Positions 44,467 through 53,064 of a DNA stretch of 64,000 nucleotides are shown piece after piece. How positions within the stretch are numbered: the stretch's first letter is position 1; each line of letters starts with the position of its first letter. The position numbers were made by a program, and so were the translations under genes. The stretch is from the NCBI RefSeq assembly GCF_000308515.1, contig NZ_BAFV01000013.1, positions 62,001-126,000 of the forward strand, given 5' to 3'. The notes beneath the pieces are model-generated. The model worked only from the letters and a program-made list of their open reading frames with translations, was not told the origin of the DNA and ran no database searches. Origin of the DNA: Nocardia carnea NBRC 14403 (lineage in GTDB: Bacteria; Actinomycetota; Actinomycetes; Mycobacteriales; Mycobacteriaceae).

Positions 44467-44757
44467 TGGGATAGCGCGATGTTCGACCCTTATCTCGCCC
44501 GGTCGAACTCGCGGAACTCATGGCCGCGCGGGCATGGATCGCTGAGCAGGAGGGACTGACCGGAACCGGTGAGGCTGCCTGATGGCTACCCACAGCGGTT
44601 GCCCAGAATTCCCGCACGAAACGACCCTGAATACAGGGGCCGAGAAACTGTCCCGATTATCGATGCAGGTCGCGTCGGAGTGCATCGGAGTTACACCCAG
44701 CACACAACGCGGTGCGACGTGAACGCCTCGTCGTAGATGATATTCGTCGTGCTAAAC
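44467..44757. other. stretch with a short coding-like fragment only
   Basis: On the plus strand 44502-44582 reads VELAELMAARAWIAEQEGLT and ends in TGA, which resembles the C-terminal end of a small actinobacterial protein; no start or upstream part is present. The rest (44583-44757) shows nothing. Confidence 0.35.
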
Positions 44758-45153
44758 ATGTGCATGAGAAATTTCAAGATCGCAACTGCGGTAACAGGGC
44801 TCGCCGCAGCGATGATGATGCTGGCGGTACCCGGCACCGCTGCCGCCGCCGATTCGGCGAATGTCACCGGAGGGCGCGAGAAGATCACTGTGTCGGCAGA
44901 GTCCGACTACCAGTGCTGGAGTGCATACGCCCTGATCGACGGTGAGCTTCAGGTGCCACTCGCCAATGCCGAAAATCCGCAATTCGTCCTCACCGATGTC
45001 GCACCCGGCAGCCGCCACGTCATGGTGGTCTTGCAAGTCGCCGAGGGTGCGCACTGCCTCGACAATCCGCACGGGATCGAGGTCTTCAACGGACAAGTCG
45101 AGGTCACCGCATCCAACCCCGTCCTCGATCTCATCGAAACCGGCAGCGGTTAG
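44758..45153 (+). CDS. small secreted protein
   Basis: A 131-residue product with a signal peptide (RNFKIATAVTGLAAAMMMLA, cleavage near TAAAA) and a ~95-residue beta-rich mature domain with two cysteines (DYQCWSAYALIDG, AEGAHCLDNPHG). The start could be ATG 44758 or 44764; neither has a clear ribosome-binding site. The domain layout resembles the secreted protein at 45572, so the two may be distant paralogs. Function unknown. Confidence 0.6.
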   Translation: MCMRNFKIATAVTGLAAAMMMLAVPGTAAAADSANVTGGREKITVSAESDYQCWSAYALIDGELQVPLANAENPQFVLTDVAPGSRHVMVVLQVAEGAHCLDNPHGIEVFNGQVEVTASNPVLDLIETGSG

Positions 45154-45241
45154 GTCGGTCTCCCGATTGCTGGTTCCGACACGGGTACGGACGACGGCGC
45201 AGATCAATCCATCATCGCTGATTTGCGCCGCGGGTAGGTGC

Positions 45242-45490
45242 TCAGGCCACTCCCTCGACAATCTCAGCGCCCCCACCGGCGGATCGAAAAGTACGGCCAG
45301 GCCGCCGACGGATATGCTCCGGTTTCCGGCCGGTAGCGGCCAAGGCCTCATCCAGTACGTCGACAAGCTGATCAGCGGTGCGCGACCGGAACGCGGTGAC
45401 CGCCAGTGCTTCGCGAGTGAACTCGTCCACGATGTCGAGAAATCGGATCTGACGTCCGCCGTTGTGGGCGTGGAAGTTCAGGCTTCAGGT
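45242..45490 (-). mobile_element. IS3-family transposase fragment
   Basis: On the minus strand the frame reads NFHAHNGGRQIRFLDIVDEF, then TREALAVTAF and DQLVDVLDEALAATGRKPEH, which is the start of the IS3-type integrase core (rve domain) around its first conserved Asp. Where the second Asp should come (RTDNGPEF in intact relatives) the frame reads RRRPGRTFRSAG, so the gene is broken. No terminal inverted repeats were found. Confidence 0.65.
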
Positions 45491-45571
45491 GAGTCCGGGT
45501 GGAAGAATCCGGTTGTACGTCGCCACGGGCGGTAGGGCAGCGCGTGGCGTGATATTTCGAGAAAGGACCTC

Positions 45572-45901
45572 ATGCAGGCATCGAAGATCCTCGGTTTCCT
45601 CACCGTGCTCGTTGCGGTGCCGGTCATGTTGGCAGCATCGACGGGCGTCGCTGCCGCCGATGCGACCGCGACAGTCACTGCGGGCAAGAAGTGGATTGTG
45701 GTCTCGGTGACCACCACCGGCGGAGACCTGCCGGAATGGTGCCGGGTCGATCCCTATTTCGGTACGCCACAAACCGTCAGCCTGGAGGTCGCGCCGTCGG
45801 GGAACCTCTTCGTCGACAACGTACCGCCGGGGCCGAGGAAGGTATCGGTATGGTGCCCGAACGGGGGCGCGAGCGTGCACGACGTGGTTGTTCAGGCATG
45901 A
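45572..45901 (+). CDS. small secreted protein
   Basis: A 109-residue product with a signal peptide (SKILGFLTVLVAVPVMLAAS, cleavage after AAADA or close by) and a ~80-residue mature domain with two cysteines (PEWCRVDPYFG, KVSVWCPNGG). GAAAGGA lies upstream of the ATG. It looks related in layout to the protein at 44758; the IS3 fragment lies between the two genes. Function unknown. Confidence 0.65.
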   Translation: MQASKILGFLTVLVAVPVMLAASTGVAAADATATVTAGKKWIVVSVTTTGGDLPEWCRVDPYFGTPQTVSLEVAPSGNLFVDNVPPGPRKVSVWCPNGGASVHDVVVQA

Positions 45902-45992
45902 GCCGGGTGGTCCGCTCCTGCACTCGCGGCGTTGCCGGCAACTGCCCGAAGGCTGTTCTGGTGGCCGGCCGACGGACCGGGGACCCGGCGTC

Positions 45993-46151
45993 ATGACCGA
46001 TAGCACCCTCAGTTGCGGTTCCTCGGATATCTACCTGGTTGCCGGCGAGTGCTACCGCGGCCCCAGGTCGTGCGGCCCCCTGGAACGCGAGAACCGGGTG
46101 AAACCGCCCGGTGTGCCGCTGGAACTGCCGGAAGGCCCCTGGCCGCACTGA
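45993..46151 (+). CDS. possible small protein of 52 residues
   Basis: An ATG opens a frame encoding a small Cys/Pro-rich product (LSCGSSDIYLVAGECYRG, ending LELPEGPWPH). There is no clear ribosome-binding site and no known family. It might be a decayed fragment instead. Confidence 0.25.
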   Translation: MTDSTLSCGSSDIYLVAGECYRGPRSCGPLERENRVKPPGVPLELPEGPWPH

Positions 46152-46866
46152 GCACACCGAGCACCCGATCAACTGGCCCGATCTGACGCTGGTACTGGAT
46201 GCTGGACGCCTGAAACCGTGATCAGCACGAGAATTGGCCGGGAGCTATCCCGGAACTCGGGCGTCGCCCGGGGCGGACCCCGTTTCGCTGCCTGGGGATA
46301 GGGCTTCGCCTCGTGCCGAGCGGCGTTGTCGCCCGGGATCGCGGACCGGGCGAAGTCCGATCCCCAGGGGTGTTCTCGGGGCGCGTCGGGTACACGTCTT
46401 GGCGGGTTCGCTCGTTGCGTTCCGAGGTACTGCCGCGCCTCTGCGGGCCTTGCCGCCGATGACTGCACCGGGCAGGTGGATCCTCGCGTTCTACCGGCGT
46501 TGGCGCAGGGTTCGCGACCTGACCAGAGCGGTGTAGAGGCTGTCGGCGGCGACGGTGGCCGTGTGTTCGCCACTTCGCAGCCCGCCGGCGCGCTGTTTCG
46601 GTGGGGTCGGGTGGCCATAGCATTCACTGAAAATCGGGCAGATATAGCGGAGCTGCCAACTAGGAAAGGGTTTTCGCGCTCAGCATGCGCGTGGCGCTGG
46701 CTGGGGGAGCGCGCCGCACACATGTCGGGAGCCATAGGTGGCGTACCAGATGTCTTGTGTCACAGACGCGCTAGTGATCGAGCACCGTTTCGTATCGAGG
46801 CGTAACGAAATGGTCTACTCCTCGATTGTCCCTGCGAGGGCGGGGATAAGCGAACAGGAGAGATTC
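46152..46866. other. 715-bp stretch without a recognisable gene
   Basis: Frames on both strands are Arg/Pro/Gly-rich in the way expected from non-coding high-GC DNA. The only structure is a lower-GC tract at 46610-46680. An old deletion or decayed genes are likely, given the other fragments around. Confidence 0.4.
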
Positions 46867-47508
46867 ATGCGAAGAGTATTTGTGGTGGCTGCACTGGTGG
46901 CAGCGGCCGTGGGCCTCACCGCCTGCGACAGCGCGGTCGACCAGAGAGGAGCGCCGGTCACCACGTCGGCACCGAGCCTGCACGCCATCACGTCCGGCCA
47001 GCAGACCGCCGGACCGGCATCGGCGCCGGTGTCCGGTTCGGCACCAGCGCCTGTTACGGCGTCGGCGAATGCCTCGGAGACCTCCGCTCCTACCAATGGT
47101 GGCTTCACCGACGTCGACGCGAGTAAGTATCAGATCGACGGCAGCTATTTCTTCCAGTCACCTTCCGGGAACATCAAATGCGGCATCCTCGCCTCGGCGC
47201 CTTACGGTGTCGGCTGCCAGCTGGCGAAAGCGACCATCGTTACGCCGGAACTGCCGAACTGTACTGATGCGCCGGATCGTAAGGTCGCTGCGCACCTCTA
47301 TGAGGGCAAGTCGGAGTTCCTGTGCACCAGCCAGGGCATCTTCGTCGGTATTTCGCCGGACGGCTTGCCTGCCGGTGGCGCGGTGCTGAACTACGGCGAG
47401 TCCCTGACTGCCAACGGCTACACGTGCAGTTCGTCCTCGCAGGGTGTCCGTTGTGTCGCGGGCGGCCACGGTTTCGCCATCGCCGCCGAAAACCAGCACA
47501 TCTTCTGA
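46867..47508 (+). CDS. secreted lipoprotein
   Basis: A 213-residue product with a lipoprotein signal (VFVVAALVAAAVGLTACDSA, lipobox LTAC), a Ser/Ala/Pro linker and a C-terminal domain with six cysteines (GNIKCGI, YGVGCQL, PNCTDAP, EFLCTSQG, GYTCSSS, GVRCVAGGHGF). The phrases FFQSPSGNIKCGI and GYTCSSSSQGVRCVAGGHGF occur in many Nocardia/Mycobacterium secreted proteins of unknown role. CAGGAGAG precedes the ATG. A hairpin follows the gene. Confidence 0.75.
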   Translation: MRRVFVVAALVAAAVGLTACDSAVDQRGAPVTTSAPSLHAITSGQQTAGPASAPVSGSAPAPVTASANASETSAPTNGGFTDVDASKYQIDGSYFFQSPSGNIKCGILASAPYGVGCQLAKATIVTPELPNCTDAPDRKVAAHLYEGKSEFLCTSQGIFVGISPDGLPAGGAVLNYGESLTANGYTCSSSSQGVRCVAGGHGFAIAAENQHIF

Positions 47509-47518
47509 GTGCGAAAAG

Positions 47519-47553
47519 GCCGGGGCAGCAGCAGAATCGTTCTGCCCGGCGGC
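47519..47553 (+). terminator. hairpin downstream of the lipoprotein gene
   Basis: CCGGGGCAG and CTGCCCGG can pair with one bulged base, extended by GGC/GCC on the outside, around a ~14-base loop. It starts 11 bases after the stop codon. Confidence 0.45.
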
Positions 47554-47745
47554 CGGTGCGCTGCTGTGCGAACTGTTCCAGCTCGACATAGAGGAGGATC
47601 TGGACCTGGCCGCACGTAGCGCCCTGGTGCAGTCCAAGGGCGCGAACACTCACCCGCCGCCGCGGGCTCGCCCACCACGAACACGTCCCCGAAACGTGTA
47701 CTGGGGGTATGGGGGTAGAGGCAGTTTTACTACCGGAACCCCGAA

Positions 47746-48003
47746 GTGCCGCAGATTTTCGCGGACCGCCCGCGGGGAGCCGAGGCTGGTGCCGCCATGG
47801 CCGGGCTCGGCGACGAACATGCCGACGCTTTGCGTACCGAATTCGGCGAACCGGTTGTTGTTCTCGGTGTGTCCTCCGGTGGTTCGATCGCCCTGCAGCT
47901 AGCAGCCGATCATCCCGATGTGGTGCGCAAACTCGGTGTGGTGTTGGCGGTGTGCCAGTTTGATCCGCTGGTTCAGCCGACGGCATCCCGGCCACGCGTC
48001 TGA
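47746..48003 (+). pseudogene. fragment of an alpha/beta-hydrolase gene
   Basis: The frame contains LRTEFGEPVVVLGVSSGGS followed by IALQLAADHPDVVRKLGVVL, the nucleophile-elbow strand and helix of alpha/beta hydrolases (GVSSGGS, Ser as nucleophile). The upstream strands with the oxyanion region and the downstream Asp/His parts are absent, and the frame ends shortly after. It is a remnant of a ~270-residue enzyme. Confidence 0.6.
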
Positions 48004-48307
48004 TCTTGTACCCGCGCACCTGCCATCTCGGCACTCTCTCGTATCCGCATTTCGTGGGCGACGTCGTTCGATTCCTAGGCGATTCGGAGCTCTAGCTGTG
48101 ATGTCGAGGGCCTCCAGACCAGCCTCGCCGGCGCGCAAAACAAGCTGGACCACCTCGATGCTGAAGCAGCCCGCCGCTCCTCCGCAGTCGGCCTCGGCAT
48201 GCCGGCCTTCGCCGACATCGCCAACCGCACCACCACTACATCGACGGGCCAGCACCGTCCCTGAAATCCGTGGTCGCCACGAAGCTGAACTGGCTACGCT
48301 CCAACCC
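48004..48307. other. 304-bp stretch with a decayed coding fragment
   Basis: On the plus strand about 48095-48262 reads VEGLQTSLAGAQNKLDHLDA then EAARRSSAVGLGMP and ends in TGA. This looks like the coiled end of a larger protein, but no start is in frame. The family is not recognised. Confidence 0.35.
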
Positions 48308-48733
48308 ATGCGAACTGTCTTCGTGTTTCCCACCGGTGAGCGAGCTGAGGCCGTCGCCTCGCTCGATCGGCATCTGCCTGGGCAGCGGGATCCGTGGACT
48401 CTGGACGGCAACCTCTACATCGGCATCGACGATGAGCAGACCGGCCACCTCTTCTCCGACTGGGATCCCGAGGATGTGACTCTCCTCGAAGCGGCCATCG
48501 GACATCACCCCACTTGGGCGGTGCAGATCGACACCTCCGGGCGGATCGACGGCACCGCAGAGGTCCACCAAATGGTCGCTCTGCTGCTCGAGCATGGAGG
48601 TGTGGCAACGGACGACTACACCACTCACCCGTGGACCCTGCCGGAAATCCTGTCTGGAACGGTGATCGACGGCCTGCGCTTCTTCGACTTTCGCGGCTAC
48701 CACGAACTCAACCACGAACACGGGCGCTCCTGA
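48308..48733 (+). CDS. conserved hypothetical protein
   Basis: A 141-residue soluble product: RTVFVFPTGERAEAVASLDR at the start, then GNLYIGIDDEQTGHLFSDWD, GHHPTWAVQIDTSGRIDG, MVALLLEHGGVATDDYTTHP and LRFFDFRGYHEL. Codon pattern and the regular alternation of strand and helix indicate a real gene. I do not recognise the family. No strong ribosome-binding site precedes the ATG. Confidence 0.55.
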   Translation: MRTVFVFPTGERAEAVASLDRHLPGQRDPWTLDGNLYIGIDDEQTGHLFSDWDPEDVTLLEAAIGHHPTWAVQIDTSGRIDGTAEVHQMVALLLEHGGVATDDYTTHPWTLPEILSGTVIDGLRFFDFRGYHELNHEHGRS

Positions 48734-48967
48734 CTCGATCGCCTCACCGGCGCAAGTTCAGAGAAGCAGCTGTGATCGTGCTGACAGCTGGTGCCGTATG
48801 CTCGGCCGCATTCCCCAACCGCGAACCGCTGCGATCGGATAAGTCGACGGTTCATTGCGCTTGGTCGATTTCTGGAGTTTCTCCGTTGTGTCGCTGGCGA
48901 AGAGGTCAGCGTTGCCGGGATCGGGTGGTGTCGACTTTTCCCTGGTTTCCGGCCGGAGGGACAGCAA
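48734..48967. other. short gap between convergent genes
   Basis: No gene, hairpin or repeat was recognised here. Confidence 0.4.
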
Positions 48968-50188
48968 TCAGCGGGAGCCGTACAATCCGAACCCGGAGCT
49001 CCACCGGCTCGCTGCCCCGGCAAGGCGGCCAAGTGATTTCATCGGTGCGACGGGCACGTCGTCTGCTGTGGTGGGGGCATAGATCGATCGGGCGAGCGCC
49101 TGCTTTGCTCGGCGTGTGCTCGCGATTATGGTGGCGTCGAAACCGGTGCCGGTCGGTCGCTGTGGCACCTGATCCAGGTCGTCGAGTATCGTCCAGCCCG
49201 ATCCGAGTTCTGTGAGCGAACGGTGCTTGGTGGCGTAGAAATCGGAACTGATTGGGATCGCCACTCCGTTCGCGCCCGCCGTTGCCGCGACCAGGTGCAT
49301 GTGGAATCGTGTCGACAGCCAGGTCTGTCCTGGCGAGACCGGCAGCCCGCGTTCCCATATCTCGACGAATGGATAGAACCGTGCGCCTGGGAGTTGATGC
49401 TCGATCAGGTCGAACACCCGACGGTCCACGCCCGGGATGGCTTCGACCACCCCGACCCGTTCGGGCGGGATCCGCCAGGCGTGCAGAATCCGCAAGACGC
49501 TCGCGGCGAGCGCATTGATGTCCATGTCGAGCAGGTCGCTCTGCAGGCACAACATGACATCGCGCGGGTTCTCCTCGTCTCTGCGGATGGCCGGCTGCGC
49601 CAGAAAGGCATCGTCGGCGCCCAGCTCGATCCCGGACAGCTCTGCGGACCTCCGATCCCGGACCTCGGTGATCGCGAACTCGGCGCTCGTGGCCTGCACC
49701 AGCTGCGACGTCCCTGCCGGCTCCGGGAAGAGCCCGAGTCCGGTGGCCGCGCACCGTGCGCCGGACGTGCAGCCGACCGCGGCCGCGCCCGCCAGCAGCC
49801 CGATATGTCGCGGCCAGATCCGGTTGATGTATCCGCCGCCGAGGAGATGTATCACGTCGGCGCGATGCAGCAACGCGATACCGCGATCCCATCGCGGGGC
49901 CAGGCCGGGATCGCTGACCGCTCGCCGCACCCAGGCGGCTACCTGCCACGGGTCGTCCGTCGGTGCTTCCCAGCACAGTCGCCACAGCGTATCGGTGAAT
50001 CGCACTCGCGGATGCAAGTCGCCGAGCAGAACCTGCGCCGGTCCCGGTGAGTGTGTATCGACCCATACGGTCGCATCGGGCGCGATGTCGGCGAGATGAC
50101 GCAACCAACCGGCGGTGATGAGTTCATCTCCGTAGTTCGGATGGCCCGCTGGGCCGACCAAGTAGTAGAGCGATGATGGGGCGGGCAT
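48968..50188 (-). CDS. polysaccharide pyruvyltransferase-family protein
   Basis: The ~406-residue protein opens with SLYYLVGPAGHPNYGDELIT, where the GNxGDE-type loop of PS_pyruv_trans proteins reads HPNYGDELI. Further matches are IHLLGGGYINRIWPRH (the GGGxIN segment), a long Rossmann-like half, VVEAIPGVDRRVFDLI, and SPGQTWLSTRFHMHLVAATAG (the R-x-H-x-x-x-x-A signature near the C-terminus). Family members add ketal-pyruvyl groups to surface glycans, but some have other roles. ATG 50188 lies close to the first strand; ATG 50224 is an alternative. No glycan cluster adjoins it. Confidence 0.75.
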   Translation of the reverse strand: MPAPSSLYYLVGPAGHPNYGDELITAGWLRHLADIAPDATVWVDTHSPGPAQVLLGDLHPRVRFTDTLWRLCWEAPTDDPWQVAAWVRRAVSDPGLAPRWDRGIALLHRADVIHLLGGGYINRIWPRHIGLLAGAAAVGCTSGARCAATGLGLFPEPAGTSQLVQATSAEFAITEVRDRRSAELSGIELGADDAFLAQPAIRRDEENPRDVMLCLQSDLLDMDINALAASVLRILHAWRIPPERVGVVEAIPGVDRRVFDLIEHQLPGARFYPFVEIWERGLPVSPGQTWLSTRFHMHLVAATAGANGVAIPISSDFYATKHRSLTELGSGWTILDDLDQVPQRPTGTGFDATIIASTRRAKQALARSIYAPTTADDVPVAPMKSLGRLAGAASRWSSGFGLYGSR

Positions 50189-50532
50189 TGCGGTTTCCGA
50201 TCGCGCGAGGAGAACTCCGGTCATGATATCCCGGCTGGGTACACATGCATGACGCCCGCGATCGGCGGGCGTACCGCAGTGCCACGGTGAACCTCCTTGT
50301 TGCGAGGGAACTCCCCATACGGGCCCGGTCGTGTACTCGTCGAGCGCCTGCTCGGTGAGAAGCCGATCCGCAGTGTGTCGGCTGGTCCTCCGAGCAGAAT
50401 CCCGCGTATCCCCGTCGGCGGCACCGAGCATCTCGCGTTGTCGCCGGTGTTCTGGTCCGACATCGATCTCTACGGGCGTTCCGGCTCGATACGAACGCCT
50501 GGCCGGTCTCGCGAGTTGGGAACGGGTCACCC

Positions 50533-50880
50533 GCCACCGTCCCCGGCAAGGTCCGCCGCATCGATATCCACGATCTTCCACCGCTGCCGACCTACGTCCA
50601 CGGCAATGTCGTGCTCATCGGTGACGCTGCGCACGCTATGAGTCCCGACCGCAGCCAAGGCGCGCGTCAAACCCTCGAGGACGCGGTGGTCCTCGACGCC
50701 TCCCTCGCCGCCACCGACAACCTCGACACGGCTCTGGCCCGGTTCGACCGGGAACGCAGGCCACGCACACAACCAGTCGTCCGCAACGCGCGCCGCGCCG
50801 GACAGCAGATGGTGCACGGTAACCGGGCTGCGCACCACCTGACCCGACTCGCACAGCGAGCTACCCCCGCACCGCCGTGG
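50533..50880 (+). pseudogene. C-terminal fragment of an FAD monooxygenase
   Basis: The frame reads VRRIDIHDLPPLPTYVHG then NVVLIGDAAHAMSPDRSQGA, the GD motif of class A monooxygenases, and continues QTLEDAVVLDASLAA and ALARFDRERRPRTQPVV, as in salicylate/kynurenine hydroxylase-like proteins. The N-terminal FAD loop is not found upstream, and the end runs on without a stop into the frame of the tetR gene. It is a remnant. Confidence 0.65.
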
Positions 50881-51021
50881 CGGCGACTCTCACCGCACCG
50901 GACAGTAACCCCATCTGGGCGTGGCAACCACCGGCTCTGCCGATCTCGCCCATCCGGTGAACTCGGGCGGGCCTCGGCAGGTCCGTTCACTGCCTGCAAT
51001 TCTGGTACTGACCCTGCAGGA

Positions 51022-51055
51022 AATACGTTTGTATTGTTTGCCATACAAGCGTATT
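51022..51055. promoter_or_regulatory. large TetR operator overlapping the tetR start
   Basis: Arms AATACGTTTGTAT (51022-51034) and ATACAAGCGTATT (51043-51055) are inverted repeats with 12 of 13 positions matching, around eight bases. The site ends eight bases before the ATG of the tetR gene, so bound repressor would block its own transcription. Confidence 0.75.
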
Positions 51056-51063
51056 GTTCGAGT

Positions 51064-51753
51064 ATGGATTCGGTATTCGGCGCCCAGGAGCGCGCCCCGG
51101 AGGATTTGACGGCACGGGCCCGGATCAGAGACGCCGCAATGGAGCAGTTCGCCGAACACGGTGTCAAAGGCGCCACGATGCGAGGGATCGCGGAAGCAGC
51201 CGGTGTGTCACTCGGGCTCGTGCAGCACCACTTCCGGACCAAGGACGCGCTGCGGCAAGCCTGCGACGATGTCATCGTCGCGAAGTTCCGCCGGGAGCTC
51301 ACCCGTAGCGCCGCCGAAGACACCCTCGGCACACCGGGCCTGATGACCGACCTCTACACGACCAGCGGACCATTACTGCGCTATCTCGCACGGGCAATGA
51401 TCGACGGATCGGCCGCAGCGGCCGAGGTATTCGACGAACTCACCGCCGGCGCCGAAGAATTCCTCAGCCACACCTGGCCGGACCGCTTCCCGCCGGGCAC
51501 GGCACGGGTCCGCGACGCAGCCTCGGTGATGGCCGCCATGCACAGCGGCACAGTCGTACTCCACGATCACCTCGCCAGGCGATTCGGCATCGACCCACTC
51601 GACAGTGCACACGCGACCCGCATCGGGACGGCGATGCTGGACCTCTACGCCGCCATGGGTGAATTCGCCATCTCACCCACCGCCCAACGAATCCGGGAAT
51701 CCACCGCGACATATCACGACAACCTCGGCCACCACCCCGGAGAGCAGCAATGA
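51064..51753 (+). CDS. TetR-family regulator
   Basis: HTH at residues ~15-65 (LTARARIRDAAMEQFAEHGV, then TMRGIAEAAGVSLGLVQHHFRTKDAL); SLGLVQHHF is a frequent recognition helix. The 229-residue length and the C-terminal helices fit. The ATG at 51064 has no ribosome-binding site and lies right after the operator, so the mRNA may be leaderless. The frame is open far upstream only because it merges with a monooxygenase remnant. It overlaps the methyltransferase gene by four bases. Confidence 0.85.
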   Translation: MDSVFGAQERAPEDLTARARIRDAAMEQFAEHGVKGATMRGIAEAAGVSLGLVQHHFRTKDALRQACDDVIVAKFRRELTRSAAEDTLGTPGLMTDLYTTSGPLLRYLARAMIDGSAAAAEVFDELTAGAEEFLSHTWPDRFPPGTARVRDAASVMAAMHSGTVVLHDHLARRFGIDPLDSAHATRIGTAMLDLYAAMGEFAISPTAQRIRESTATYHDNLGHHPGEQQ

Positions 51754-52577
51754 CAACGCAATCCCTCGACCGCCTCACACCTCTGGCGAAAACCCTGCTG
51801 ATCACGCTGAAAGGCCGAGCCCTCGACAGCGCGGAGAAGAAACCCATCCTGGGCGACGACCTGGCAGCCGACCTCATCCGCCGGCTCGACTACGACCTCG
51901 ACACGGTCAAGCTGACACTCGGCGTTCCGGCCGCGATCGCGATCCGCAGCAGCATGCTCGACCGAGCCGTTCGCAACTACATACACGATCACCCCGACGC
52001 CGTGGTCGTCGAACTCGGCTGCGGCCTCGAGACCCGCATGAACCGCCTCGATCCACCCGACACCGTCGACTGGTACGACATCGACTTCCCCGACGTCATC
52101 GAACTACGGAAAACCCTGCTACCGCAGCGAACCAACGCCCACCACATCGGCATCTCGCTACTCGACCCCAACTGGACCGGCACGATCCCCGCCGACCGCC
52201 CGACTGTCCTCGTTGCCGACGGCGTGCTCGGATTCCTCACCGAATCCGACAACAGACAGATACTCACCCACATCACCGATCACTTCACCGGCAGCGGCGA
52301 ACTCGTCTTCAACGCCTACACCAAACTTGCCGCCCGCATGAACGGCCGCTACACGAAGGTCGTGGGCATGCCCGCCGACTACCGCGGTTTTGGAATCAGC
52401 GAGCCACGCGACGTTGTTGCTCTCAATCCCGGACTCACCTTCGTCGAAGAGCAATTCGGAGACGCCTCCCCGGAAGTCGGGCAACTCAACATCAGCTACC
52501 GTCTTCTCGCCGCGCTGTTCGCCCGCTGGCGAGCCCAAGCCCGCCGTGGTGTCTGGGTGGTTCGCTACCGCTTCTGA
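51750..52577 (+). CDS. class I SAM-dependent methyltransferase (leucine carboxyl methyltransferase family)
   Basis: A 275-residue protein with the LCMT/PPM1-type methyltransferase pattern: AIAIRSSMLDRAVRNYI, the SAM-binding loop VVVELGCGLETRMNRLD, VDWYDIDFPDVIELRK (acidic end of strand two), PTVLVADGVLGFL and GELVFNAYTKLAAR. Actinobacterial members methylate carboxylates or O-groups of secondary metabolites. It is encoded in one transcript with the TetR regulator and may modify the molecule that the repressor senses. Confidence 0.85.
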   Translation: MTTQSLDRLTPLAKTLLITLKGRALDSAEKKPILGDDLAADLIRRLDYDLDTVKLTLGVPAAIAIRSSMLDRAVRNYIHDHPDAVVVELGCGLETRMNRLDPPDTVDWYDIDFPDVIELRKTLLPQRTNAHHIGISLLDPNWTGTIPADRPTVLVADGVLGFLTESDNRQILTHITDHFTGSGELVFNAYTKLAARMNGRYTKVVGMPADYRGFGISEPRDVVALNPGLTFVEEQFGDASPEVGQLNISYRLLAALFARWRAQARRGVWVVRYRF

Positions 52578-53064
52578 CCCGACGCCGACTCCTCGGGTTC
52601 CGTTGGTTGAGGTGTGGTTCCAGGGCAGCCACGGTGACGCACTATCCCGCGGGGTCGGTAGCCACCGACCCGGGCGCTGTACGGGGATTGGTCTCCCGGC
52701 GACCGGTGTGAAGGCCAAGGGGTACGCGACGGCCCGAGCCGGATGTTCGCCGAACGGCTCTGCGCTATCAGCAATCTCGATGTGCCGCGATCGGGGGCGG
52801 AGTAGCCGGTTGGCGCCCATAAGCGTGGTCGGGTAAGGGCACCTCTCCGGGGTAGGCGATGCTCAGGCCGGATACGCGCTCGGCGAGTTGCTTCGGCAGG
52901 CCCGCCGCGGTAGCCACGACCCAGATCGGTCTCGCCGAATGGCCTGTCCCTCTGGCGGGTACGCGGTCATCGCCCCTCCAGGTCCGCATAAAGTAGTGAT
53001 GTCGAGAGAGTACTTGTGCGATCGGCGTCACCGCGCCTGGTTGCCGGAGCGAAAGGGGGACACG
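52578..53064. other. 487-bp stretch with coding-like scraps
   Basis: On the minus strand near 52850-52950 the text RPIWVVATAAGLPKQLAERV reads like protein, and on the plus strand near 52740-52805 so does MFAERLCAISNLDVPRSG. Neither has a start, and no family could be named. Decayed genes are likely. Confidence 0.35.

Noticed and set aside
48968..50581. A longer pyruvyltransferase starting at 50581
   Set aside because: The extra ~120 residues are low-complexity and antisense to the upstream monooxygenase remnant; family-like sequence starts just after 50188.
50611..51753. A single monooxygenase-TetR fusion protein
   Set aside because: The frame is open by chance; the middle (50880-51060) has no family resemblance and contains the tetR operator and promoter.
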